Assembly (NCBI GenBank): GCA_038025085.1
Contig: CM076147.1
Location: 31,200,266 to 31,264,265 of the forward strand
DNA from: Tetragonia tetragonoides
Taxonomy: Eukaryota > Streptophyta > Magnoliopsida > Caryophyllales > Aizoaceae
Direction: 5' to 3'
Length of the DNA stretch: 64,000 nucleotides
Shown: in pieces, positions 26,950 to 37,069 of the stretch
Numbering within the stretch: position 1 is the first letter of the stretch
Layout: every line of letters begins with the position of its first letter
Position numbers and translations under genes: made by a program
The notes under the pieces: generated by a model
The model's database searches: none
The model's input: the letters and a program-made list of their open reading frames with translations, nothing else
Told to the model about the DNA's origin: nothing

Positions 26950-27492
26950 GTCTTAAAGCGGTATAACACATCACATATAATGCATGAAAGTCCTCTATCA
27001 TCAAGACCATCTATCATATGGGTGATTGGTGATGGGTCCAAAGTTTCTTTGTGGTTTAATTCATGGACGACCATCGATCAGCTGGAACATGACATATCTC
27101 TCATTTTGGGTGATATGTTTATCAATAATGCTTGGAATTTGAGCTCCCTGTCATTTGAGCTCCCTGATGATGTGCTCCTGATCCAGATCCTGAGGATGTC
27201 TTTTCTTGGTTTTGAAGATAAAAACTTTGCCAAAAATCCTTATTTTGCTGTGATTCTTAATGTTGTCTTCTATTACTGAGTGATTGTGCTAGCATAGCTG
27301 CTTTGTGGAATTCTCTTCCTGTATCTGATAGTTTTTTCAACTGCAACCCTAAGGACTGGCTTCGTGGCAATCTTTTGTGTACCAAGAACTTTAACAACCT
27401 GCCTTGGCCCAATTATTTTACCTCTTCCGAAGACATCTTCTTATATCCATCAAAGATACATACAATAGGTTTGGCTCGCCCCATAGAATTCT

Positions 27493-27527
<35 letters not shown>

Positions 27528-28150
27528 TTGGGTGTTAACCACATGAATTTCACCTTGAGCTCTTTTGGGGCCAAGACTAACCCCTCTATAACAACCAACA
27601 AAAAAAAAAAAAAAAAAAGGTGTGTGAAAGTGGTCTTTTCTGGACAGCTTTGGATTGGGTTGATGGTTGGCGACGTAAGGAGAATGAGAAGGAAACAGAG
27701 AGGCTTGGGAAGCTTGGTCCCACAGGAATAATTCACTTCATGTCCCAGGCGAGAAGGAGTTGTGCTTGGTTGTTGAACGAGCACTGAACTACCTCGCTTC
27801 ATACAGGGAGGTGATGGTAGTAGAGAAGAAGGTAGTGACTTGTTGGCTGATAAATGGACAGCTCCACGACAGAATGAGATGGAAGTTAACTGATGCGGGA
27901 ACTTGTTAACCACGGTGGGGATGGGTTTGGGTGTTGTGATTCGTAACTGCGATAGGGAGTTAGTCAGGTCCGCAACAACGCAAGTGAGAGAGCATTGGGA
28001 TACAGAGCTGGCAGAAGCACAGGAGTTGAAGTTGGGTCTGCAAATGCGATTCAGAGCAGGGGCAATGCTACTGTGATGGAGACTGATTGCTTGTTGCTGA
28101 TGTCTAAGTTCAAGAAGGGTATCAATTCTGATGGTTGTTTATCTGTAACA
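26950..28150 (+). mobile_element. Degenerate LINE ORF2 3' part (zinc-binding RT region and RNase H)
   Basis: The part at 26980-27240 carries IIWVIGDGSKVSLWFNSW, the sequence typical of plant LINE ORF2 just before the zf-RVT domain. The part at 27303-27480 includes NSLPVSDSFFNCNPKDWL and NFNNLPWP, in zf-RVT style. At 27640-28150, in shifted frames, are remains of an RNase H domain (GLGVVIRNCDRELVRSATTQ, then ELAEAQELKLGLQM and METDCLL-like remnants). There are many frameshifts and stops, plus a (TA)n run at 27494-27524 and an A run near 27600. The first part is also present in the other arm of the inverted duplication (36457-36224), so the insertion predates the duplication. Confidence 0.7.
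27494..27524. repeat. (TA)n microsatellite
   Basis: About 15 TA units, just beyond the inner end of the left inverted-repeat arm. Confidence 0.95.
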
Positions 28151-28239
28151 TCTATCCTGTGAGTGTAGGCTACTTAAAATTTGACACAAACAGATTAACG
28201 AGGGTAGCAATTCTGTGCATCTTAACTTTTAATCAATAC

Positions 28240-28728
28240 ATGAACATCAATACATCCCCAGAACAAGGCCCTGCATAGCTGATCTAGCTTGTCGTTGTCA
28301 TCATGTGCCCTTCCTGAATATAGGGTTTTCTCTCAACATTTCTTCTAAAAAGATTCCTTGTGCAACTTTCTGGGCTATATTTGAAAACCATACTTGGTCC
28401 CTCTGTTAGAGACCAATTACTGTGCTCGGGGACATATTATCCACTATCCAGATTACCAAATTAGCTATATGAGGCCATACAGTTTCTCAAACTTTCTTGG
28501 GCTTTTTCTACCTTCCTGCAAATAATTTGTTTTATGCTTTCACATCTGTATCTAGTGGTCTTTTAATCAGTGACCAAATAACTTCAGGTTCTTAACTTCT
28601 ATCGTTTCTGTTAACTATTAATTGCTTTGCATATCTTATTCCTTCTTATGAGAGAAGTTTTTTTTTTTTTTTGGGGTTATGTGTCCAGTGGTTCACCATA
28701 AAACGCCAGCATAGTATAAATAGTCATT
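28240..28728 (-). mobile_element. LINE-derived fragment, near-identical to 45750-46239
   Basis: This 489-bp segment recurs in the same orientation at 45750-46239 with roughly ten to fifteen differences by eye. The right end is the same in both (ATAGTATAAATAGTCATT). In the other copy the segment lies directly upstream of LINE reverse-transcriptase C-terminal coding on the minus strand, so I assign it to that LINE. It contains a T run at about 28654-28668. Confidence 0.75.
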
Positions 28729-28918
28729 GCTGACAGCCTATATTACATGAAATTCAAGCTATATTATTGCAGGGTAATTCCGAGCTCGTTTGTTCTTGTC
28801 TTGCAGGTTCTCTGTAGTAATGTTTTTCTGTACATTATAGTCTTCTGATAATCTGTTTCAATTTGTTTTCATTTTGCTGCATGAAGGCTACTGCATATGA
28901 TTAGATTCTTAATCTGTT

Positions 28919-30513
28919 GTGTCTTTTGCGGGCACCCATAGCTTTGTCCTATTCAGAACTTTTATTGACCCAAACTCCGTTGCTTTGGGTGTCTTTGCTA
29001 CCCATGACTTCGTCCCTACAACTCTCACAAACTACAAAATCGCTCCACCCCATGTGTGTTTCTTGGGTACTCCACACAAAGTGCACTATTGTCTGGATCC
29101 CACCACAAACCGCCTCTATGTATGTCATGTTCGCTTCGTTGAATCCTCCTTCCCCTATCCCAACCTCATCAACACTCACACCGAATCACCCACCTACCTC
29201 TTAAGCGACGCGTGGTGTACCCCTCATCTTCCCCGCTCGTCGCTTTTACTTCTTCCCAACCTCTCTTCTGAGACTCATCCTCCCACTACACCTATCGCCC
29301 CTGACCTCCCACACTACACAGCTCACCTGCACTCAATACACCCCAACACCAGCCCTTGACCTCATCAACCAACACCCAAAACCCGCCCCTGCCTTCCGCA
29401 CACAACACCCCACCCTCCTCCCCAATATCTATCACCTCTCCCGCGTCCCATGCTACACCACCCAGCCTCTCCTCAACATTCATCAACTCCCCCGCGTCCC
29501 CTGCTACACCCACCAGCCCCTCTCAGCCACCATCTCCACCTCCCCCACGCCCTATCACCCGCCTCCAAAATAACATTACTAAACCCAACCCCAAATACCT
29601 CCACCAAGCCACATTAACCGACCCCACCTATGTTCCCACCTCCGCTGCTGAGGCTCTTCGTATACCCCATTGGTGTCAAGCCATACTTGACGAGCTTTCG
29701 GCCCTCACCCGCAATGATACCTGGACACTAGTTCCTCCAGAATTCGCCCCAAATGTCATTGGTTGCAAATGGGTCTTTCGAATAAAATATAATCCGGATG
29801 GCTCCATTGAACGATATAAAGCCCGCCTTGTTGCGAAGGGCTTCCACCAACGAGTTGGGCTTGACTACTCTGAAACCTTTAGCCCTGTTGTCAAACCCAC
29901 CATTATTCGTCTCATCTTATCTCTTGCCATCACATCCAACTGGTCTCTCCGACAGCTTGACATCAACAATGCCTTTCTTCAAGGTACACTCAATGAAACT
30001 GTCTTCATGACTCAACCTCCAGGCCTCAAAGACCTCACCAATCCCGCTCACATATGTCGTCTGACCAAGGCCATTTACGGTCTCAAACAAGCACCACGTG
30101 CTTGGTACACTGAATTGAAAACCTATCTCATTCAGTATGGTTTTCGTAACTCCGTGGCTGACCCATCTCTCTTTATCTACAAACATAACTCCCAGCTCAT
30201 GTATCTACTAGTCTATGTTGACGACATCATTGTCAATGGACCCTCCACTACTCTTATCAACTCATTCATCACAACACTTACACACAGGTTCTCACTAAAG
30301 GACTTAGGGTCATTATCTTATTTCCTTGGTGTGGAAGTTGTTCCCAACTTACTTGGCCTTCATCTAAACCAAACCAAATATATTCAAGACCTCACCCGCC
30401 ACAATATGCACCTTGCCAAACCCGTCACCACACCCATGGTTGCACACCCTCCGCTCACCTTCACTACTGGTCATCCGATTACCAACCCCAGTGAGTATCG
30501 CGCTATTGTTGGT
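28919..30513 (+). pseudogene. Copia integrase C-terminus and reverse transcriptase (first part)
   Basis: A first frame (28919-29359) holds the integrase C-terminal region; a second (29356-30513) holds a Pro/Ser/Thr-rich spacer and the reverse transcriptase: [70 protein letters not shown], the catalytic YVDDIIVNG (usual family motif YVDDI), and LKDLGSLSYFLGVEV. The two frames differ, so there is a frameshift near 29356. The reading ends where the solo LTR is inserted (YRAIVG). It is a dead polyprotein fragment. Confidence 0.9.
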
Positions 30514-31326
30514 TGTAACACCCCGAATTTTCGTCTAAAAAAAATAAATAAATAAAAATAGATAAAACTCGAGCCAAAATTTCGGCAGAGTTTCCTTTGT
30601 AAATAGGCATCACAAGTTATCGACTTTACAAAACCTGCTTAAACAGAATATTAAAACAAAATCCAATCAACCCAGCGGAAGACCCTAATAAAATCCGAGT
30701 GCTACCGCCACACTCACTCATACGAATGAGTGTAAGGCTCTTTAATTACTAACTTATACTACTAATCTAAAAAAAATACTCTAGGTGATCTATTTATTAC
30801 ATTTAATCAGTAAGATAGAAATATAATTTAAATCTAAAAGCAAGCTCTTCTTGCCAAGACTCTATTCGGCTATTATCTGGAGCGTCCCTACCACAAAACA
30901 ACCTGCATACAATAATCTGCCACCAAGGAAAGATACGATTCACATCGTGGGTGACAGCCCAAAAACGGGTCAGCATGAACTGAGTAACTCACATCAATCA
31001 CGTAAAGACCATCTTAAATTCATTTCAAGATATACACGTATATGCATAACTCACATAAAACACTCACATGTATCATACTTAAACTGTAAATCATTATACT
31101 AATAGTATATAAAACATAAAGAACTATATGTTCCAGTCTATCTGCTTTGTCTTATAGTATGGCATTCACAATAAAGGAAGCACCAACAAGAATAGCCCAA
31201 GTACTGTCATTTCCATCTTTCTCGTGTCTTATACTCTTTTTAGCTCAATTGTTCTTCTTTAACTTTAGTTTGGTAGCTTCACACTTTTAACTTGGCACAA
31301 GGGAGGTTAGAATCCTACGGCTGCCA

Positions 31327-31505
31327 CATCCGGGGGCATTTAAAACCATCCCACCACATTTGGGGTCGCTTAGCCACATCTGGAGCTCTTTATAACTTTT
31401 GACCACATCTGGGGGTCACTTAGCCACATCTGGGGGCTCTTGGAACTGTTGACCACATCTGGGGGTCAATAGCCACATTTGGGGGCTAGGACACATCTGG
31501 GTCCA
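31327..31505. repeat. Degenerate tandem units with CCACATCTGGGGG core
   Basis: The words CCACATCTGGGGGTCA and CCACATCTGGGGGCT (and variants CCACATTTGGGG) alternate about seven or eight times within the solo LTR. Their function is unknown. Confidence 0.85.
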
Positions 31506-33147
31506 GTTCAATACACATATATATGGGACGTCTCCCGTAACTCATATTTGTTACCCACAAGTTCCTAAACTACCAGGTGCCATCTTTCACTTTAAATGAT
31601 TAGTAACTTTTATTTAACTTTTTCTTTCCTTTATCTCTTATGACGTTTGCACAATACGTCATATACTTGCTCATAACATTCATAGCATCGTAGCATAGGA
31701 ATACATTCTCATTCCTTTTCTTTCTTCTTGATTCACTTATTTACTTACTTGCATATCATAACCTAGCAGAAATAGCTCAAACTTGTAAACTAGAGTCTTA
31801 ACATAATCATTCTCACATGATCCAAGTTTGCAGATAGAATACTTAATGCACAACCAGAAACAGTAGTTAGATATTCTTGTTCATATCAATCATACCAGTA
31901 CATAAAACACATTAATAATCATTCACCTTTTATATAATTCACTTGTACTAGTATATAACTAAAAGGGATATCTCCTTGCATATCCTTTAACTAACAAGCA
32001 AGTACACCTTTAATCTAACACATCAGATGAATAATATCTACTAGCAGGAAAGGTAGTCCTGAGTTCATTCATACATGTCTCTTAATATTCCTAGCATACT
32101 ATTTCTAAAGTAGTATCTAACCTGTAACTTACTCACATAATCCAATAAACCAATTCATCTAGATAAAAGTAAAATTTGCTAGTATAGTTTCTCAAATAGA
32201 GTTATAGTATTCTGGACAGCATGTATGTAGATTCCAATTACTCTTAACTAATAGCTAACAATTACAATATCTTCCCTTTAATCATATTAGGCATGAAAAC
32301 ACCCTGTCTAGCTTTGTTGAAGCAGATAAACAACACATACATGTTTCCATATAACCAAACAAGTAAATTTACATACACACAATTTATTCACCCATTTAAT
32401 TTATACTTAAAATTAATCTTCACCATAAATCTATAATACTAGTTAGAATTTAAATAGGTACTACTATGCCCTAATCTTCACATCAAACTCATTCAAATCA
32501 CACATACACATAGTACACTCAAAATAAATCTAAAACGGAACCGTACGTAGTAGATATAAGTTACCTCTAATTCGAGCTCCAAAGCAATTACGCATCATGA
32601 CCTCTCCAATTAATCATCAAACATCTAACATATCAGCATAAAACAGAATTTATATAATCAAAACCTAATTCAAAATTCAGTTCACAAAATACCCAAATCA
32701 ATTTAGGGTTTAGGATTTGCGGTACCAATCAATGCAGAACAAGAAGGGCTGACAAATTTGGGCCGAGCACCACCTTATCTGGTGGCCGGCAGCCCACGAG
32801 ACAACAGCGACAACCGCAGCAGCAATCACGCAGGCGGAGCAAGGGCAGGGTACACACACACGCAGAACAGAGGAGAGAGAAAGGTCTGCAAAATTTGACC
32901 TTCAGCAGGAGCTTAGTTGCACCAGCAGTAAAGTTTTGAGAGGAAAAATAAAGAAACAGAGAAGATGGTGATGGAGGTTCTGATGAATTGAGCGGTGATG
33001 GTGTCGTGGGTGAGGCAGGGGAACGAAAAGGCTTTTGGGTCCTTTTAAGCGTGGGAATGAAGATGATGGGAACTGGTGGGTTTTTGAGACAAAGAAACAT
33101 AAGAGAAAAGACTTAAGGCAGTACAATAAAAACAAGGGTTAACCAAC

Positions 33148-33420
33148 TAAGGGTCTGTTCTCCCCAACTGAAAAACGTTTATATTTATTAGTGAAAATTT
33201 ATTTTTGTTGAATTTTGTTGAACTTTATTTAACTTTGTTGAACGTTGTTTATTTTTGTTGAATCTTGTTGATAGTTTGTATATTGGTTTGTTTAACTTTG
33301 TTTAACTTTATTTAACTTTGTTGAAATTTGTTGAAGTTTACTGAAGTTTGTTGAAGTTTGCTGAAGTTTGTTGAAATTTGTTGAAATAAACAGAAATAAG
33401 TTGGGAAGAACAGACCCTAA
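33148..33420. mobile_element. PIF/Harbinger (Tourist-like) MITE nested in the solo LTR
   Basis: The element is 33151-33417 (267 bp), with inverted ends GGGTCTGTTCTCCCCAACT and, on the other strand, GGGTCTGTTCTTCCCAACT. TAA target duplications are at 33148-33150 and 33418-33420. The interior is made of degenerate (GTTGAANTTT)n units. GGGTCTGTT ends with TAA duplications are typical of Tourist-like elements. Confidence 0.88.
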
Positions 33421-33609
33421 AAACAAAATGGGTCAAGACTAAAAGTCTCCAAATACCCTTTATTTATTTATTTATTTATTTATAAAGCCCAAACACTAAC
33501 AATAATAATTCAAAGAAATCAAATACACTCTAAAATAAATACCTTTAATTTCATAAATCAATAAATTATTTTCTTAAGTTACCATAAATCCTCAGGATAT
33601 TACATTGGT

Positions 33610-34280
33610 GGTCTCCAGTACCTATCACTCACTCGCTCCGACATTGCCTTCACAGTCAATAAATTATCCCAATTCATGCACTGTCCGCTTGATACTCATT
33701 GGGCTGCTCTCAAACGCCTCAAGCGTTACCTTCAAGGCACGTCTCATTATGGTCTCCAACTTTATCGTCACTCTCCTCTCACACTCCATGCATTTACTGA
33801 TGCCGATTGGGCAAGTGACAAGGATGACTATATCTCTACTACTGGTTATATTGTTTTTCTAGGTCGTAACGCTATCTCGTGGAGCTCTAAAAAGCAATGT
33901 GCTCTTGCTCGATCCTCCACTGAAGCAGAATTCCGCGCGGTTGCCACCACTACTGCTGAAGTTGTTTGGTTGCAATCACTTCTCTCCGAGCTTGACATCA
34001 CCATCACTCAGCCTCCGCCTATCTATTGTACAATCTTGGTGCCACACACTATGCAGCAAAGCCGGTGTTCCACTCTCGTATGAAGCACTTGGCCCTTGCT
34101 TTTCATTTTGTCCGAGAATTAGTCCAAGTGGGTTCAATTAGAATTCAACATATTAGTGGTCAGGATCAACTAGCTGATGCACTCACAAAACCGCTCCCTC
34201 ACGATCGTTTTTCACGACTCACATCCAAGTTAGGACTTTCTTGTCCACCATCCAACTTGCGGGGACGTATTGGGAAATAA
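33610..34280 (+). pseudogene. Copia RNase H part (second half of the split pol)
   Basis: This is the continuation of the polyprotein after the solo LTR. Visible motifs are LQYLSLTRSDIAFTVNKLSQ, LKRLKRYLQGT, the RNase H DADWASDKDDYISTTGY, SWSSKKQCALARSSTEAEFR and, in a shifted frame, VFHSRMKHLALAFHFVRE, HISGQDQLADALTKPLP. A frameshift lies near 34040. The frame ends at 34280, just after which the 3' LTR begins. Confidence 0.88.
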
Positions 34281-34480
34281 TATTCTGATATATTTCATTG
34301 TATATTATTGATTTTATCTTCCTTGATAACCTCCTGTAATCTTTGATTGTATATTTTATCTTCCTAGATTACCTCCTGTAATCTTCTATTCTTAGGTAGA
34401 TTGATTCTTTTATTTTGTTACCTCTCTTATAGGATTAGATTATTTAGTTACCTTACTTGTAGGTTTCTCTACTTGTATAA

Positions 34481-35859
34481 ATAGAGTCGGGGGTTGCTAT
34501 ACGTAAATCGCAAATTACTAAACGTAAATCCCCACTTCCCACACTACCCCTAAGTAATTTTCAGCCCTTTCTCTCTCTTCCTTCCTTTTCTCTCAACCAA
34601 TTTCACTCCCTCTCTGTCATTCATCTATTCTTCATATCCCTTTGGCTCATCTCAAAACGCAACAATTCCAGCTCAAAACGCAAGCAATCTCAAGCACAAG
34701 CAACCACAAACACAATCCCAGTTGTCTGCAAAGAAATTCAGGAAATCATTGTTGCTCATAAACAGGTTTTCAGCAACAGCAAAGACAACACCACTGAAAA
34801 TCAGCAAAGCCCTTTAGATGGTCCAGATAGAATCAGGGGAGTTGAGCATCAAGTTTTGATTTTGGAGAGAGAAGAAGAGAGCCCTCCACTTGGGAGAATC
34901 AGGGGAGTTGGGACGGTGGTTTTGATTTCAGTCAGACCAAAAAAAAAAAGAAACGCAAAACGCAACCCCACATCGCCGGCCCCACCGCGCCAGAACCGCC
35001 CCCACCACCGCCCGATCCCGCCGGAACCGCCCCCACCACCCGTCCCTACCACCGTCCTGCCGGAACCGCCCCCTCTCAGCCCAACAACAAACTCAAAACC
35101 ACTTTTCCTCTTCGGTGAGGTGGTTTCGTCGACGGTGAGGTGGTTTCGTCGACGACTTTTCCTCTTTCTATTTCTTTCTCTCTCTCTCTCTCTCTCTCAT
35201 CTCTTCGGCGATTTCAATTTCGGTGGCTCTCGTTCTCTCTCTCTCTCTCTCTCTCATCAAAGAACGATATCCTTCTGGTAAGATCTTTCAGTCACCACCT
35301 AATCAATAACAAAGGAGATATTGTTTCATCGATTCAGGGTTCTAGGTTTTTCCTGTTCCTGATATTTGTTTGATTTGATATTGTTTGACTGGAATTTTTA
35401 CCATTTGTTTGTCTCTTCAATCTGATCTAGAAACCCTAGTTTTGAATTGTTATTACCTGTTATACGCGGATCTGATTTCTTGGGTTTTGTGGTGAATTTG
35501 CTTGAGGGTTTTCTGAATTCTAGGGTTAGGGTTTCGTGGTCTTTTCAATTATTTTTTCGTATAATTTGATTGAGAGTTGTGGTTGTCGTTGTTTGTTGGT
35601 GTCGATCTATTATGGCGGCAGGCAAAGTTAATGTTTTGATTTCATAAAAGATTTGATTTTGATTAAAGAAATCATTCGTGTTTATCAGATTTTAGGTGTA
35701 TTTCATTGTATAGAAGAAATATAATTGGGAGATTTCTCAGAGGAAAAAAATAAGAAGGAGAATGCCTTTGCAAATGAAAAGGGTAATTTGGAAAGTATTG
35801 TGACAAAAATATTTGCGTTTAGTAATTTAGGATTTACGTTAAGCAATTCCGATAGAGTC
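34481..35859. mobile_element. 1.36-kb TIR element carrying gene-like DNA, inserted in the Copia 3' LTR
   Basis: The element is 34489-35851 with about 40-bp imperfect terminal inverted repeats. The left begins GGGGGTTGCTATACGTAAAT and the right, on the other strand, CGGAATTGCTTAACGTAAAT; both continue through ATTACTAAACG. An 8-bp target duplication ATAGAGTC is at 34481-34488 and 35852-35859. No transposase is visible. The interior includes a Pro/Arg-rich GC-rich stretch (34960-35090), CT microsatellites (35172-35265), a donor-like GGTAAGATC at about 35278, and DNA resembling a plant leader intron to about 35640. It may be a Pack-type element that captured the 5' end of a gene. The TIR matches one end found at 40111. 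Confidence 0.75.
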
Positions 35860-36223
35860 CTCTGTAAATGAATTACTTAAGTTTTTCAAACACTCTCATC
35901 TCTTATAGGAAGATGTCTTCGGATGATAGAGGTAAAATAATTGGGCCTAAGGCAGGTTATTATAGTTCTTGATATACAAAAGATTGCCACAAAGCCAGCC
36001 CTTTAAGGTTCCAGTTTAAAAAGGTACTTATCAGATATAGGAAGAGAATTTCACAAAGGAGCTACGATAGCACAATCACACAGTAAGTGAAGCCAGCATT
36101 CAGAATCACAACAGCACACAGGACAAATCATAGAATCAGAACATTTTCTAAGGAAAATAAATTTGTTGCAAGGAATTTTTTCAAACCAAACCAAGATGAA
36201 AATAAGGATTTTTGGCAAAGTTT

Positions 36224-36457
36224 TTATCTTCCGAAACCAAGAAAAGACATCCTCAGGCTCAGGATCAGGATCAGGAGCACGTCATCTGGGAGCTCAAATG
36301 ACAGGGAACTCAAATGACAAGCATTATTGATAAACATATCACCCAAAATGAGAGACGTCTCATGTTCCAGCAAGGGTCTATGAATTATAACTCTAATAGG
36401 TCCAAGGGAGGACCAGTTAACAAACCAAAAAGAAACTTCAGACCCATCCATCACCAA
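36224..36457 (-). mobile_element. LINE ORF2 fragment, duplicate of 26980-27240
   Basis: The minus strand encodes MDGSEVSFWFVNW, SLILGDMFINNACHLSSLSF and ELPDDVLLILIL, the diverged counterpart of the left-arm LINE fragment. It is too short and broken to be functional. Confidence 0.7.
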
Positions 36458-37069
36458 TCACCAATCACCAATCTGATGCTCTTGAAGAAAGAGGTCTTTC
36501 ATGCATTATATGTGATGTGTTATAGAACTTTAAAACTCCAATCCATCAAAAATAAGAAGAAAAAGGGCATCATACTCCATTTACAACATCAACATTATCT
36601 ACCAATCTAAAAACGTTGTCAAAAACAGATTACTGTAACTCTGTAAGTAGCACTTTTAACAACCCAAAATGATTTTGTCTCTCGTATTATATCTACCAAT
36701 CCGAAGTCGTTGCACACCCAGAAGGAGTAGTCCCAAAACCTTCCACGAAACCTTCATTCACTTCATCAGCCCTCTGCTTGAACATATCACCTACATAATT
36801 TCATGAGTCTAAGATTAGAAGCCGAGAATGAAAACATAACACAATAAGAATCAATGTTTTAGAATACTGACAGACAGAGCACATTGAAGTAATGTCATAT
36901 CATGTCTTTACCAAGTACTTACATATACTCTTATTCACCACATCCAAGTTCTGTAGCGGATTTGTGTTCACCACAGTCACACCATGCATACAAGGTGATC
37001 AAATGTTTAAGATGCAAAGAATTGATGCCTTCATTAATCTGCTTGTCTAGTAGCCTACACTCACAGGAT

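Larger units (their letters stand above)
20000..27450 (+). repeat. Left arm of a large inverted segmental duplication
   Basis: This segment matches the reverse complement of about 35900-42015. Matching landmarks in the expected opposite order are: GCGCAAAATACAATTAGGC near 20040 with GCACAAAATGCAACTAGGC near 41980 (reverse strand); the block at 20466-20663 with 41427-41627; the gene A and gene B promoter, exon 1, intron 1 and exon 2; the LINE fragment at 26980-27240 with 36457-36224; and the TTTTACCTC..GAAGACATCTTC block at 27418-27445 with 35945-35910. A 2.65 kb LTR element (23745-26393) is present only in this arm. Arm ends are approximate. Confidence 0.88.
30509..33609. mobile_element. 3.09-kb solo LTR inserted in the Copia element
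   Basis: The inserted DNA, 30514-33604 (3091 bp), starts TGTAACACCCCG and ends GGATATTACA, so it has TG..CA ends and TGTAA/TTACA inverted termini. A 5-bp target duplication TTGGT occurs at 30509-30513 and 33605-33609, inside the Copia reading frame. No internal retroelement coding is present. This matches a solo LTR left by recombination between the two LTRs of a long-LTR element; TGTAACACCCC starts are common in plant Ty3/gypsy chromovirus LTRs, which is an inference. It contains repeated CCACATCTGGGGG units (31327-31505) and a MITE (33151-33417). Confidence 0.85.
28917..35898 (+). mobile_element. 5'-truncated Ty1/copia retrotransposon, split by a solo LTR and a TIR element
   Basis: Copia coding starts inside the integrase C-terminal region near 28920 (APPHVCFLG, CLDPTTNRLYVCHVRFVE). 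It continues through reverse transcriptase to 30513, is interrupted by a 3.09 kb solo LTR (30514-33604), and resumes with RNase H to a stop at 34280. A candidate 3' LTR starts TGGGAAATAATATTC at about 34271, after the purine-rich CTTGCGGGGACGTAT. That LTR is split by a TIR element (34489-35851) and ends near CACTCTCA (about 35898). The 5' LTR, gag and protease are missing. The right end abuts the inner boundary of the right inverted-repeat arm. Confidence 0.85.

Noticed and set aside
29356..30555. Tail of the Copia frame beyond 30513
   Set aside because: The last codons read into the inserted solo LTR; the host frame ends at 30513.
32729..33135. Overlapping minus-strand frames of 77-123 codons
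   Set aside because: They lie within the solo LTR, are mutually out of frame and have low-complexity composition.
34856..35281. Pro/Ser/Arg-rich frame of 141 codons in the TIR element
   Set aside because: Composition follows the GC-rich and CT-repeat DNA; there is no domain, and it runs across a likely donor site.
36693..36790. Possible extra 3' exon of gene B after a GTAAGT donor at 37093
   Set aside because: Joining it in phase gives a stop after ten codons, and gene A ends at the aligned position without this intron.
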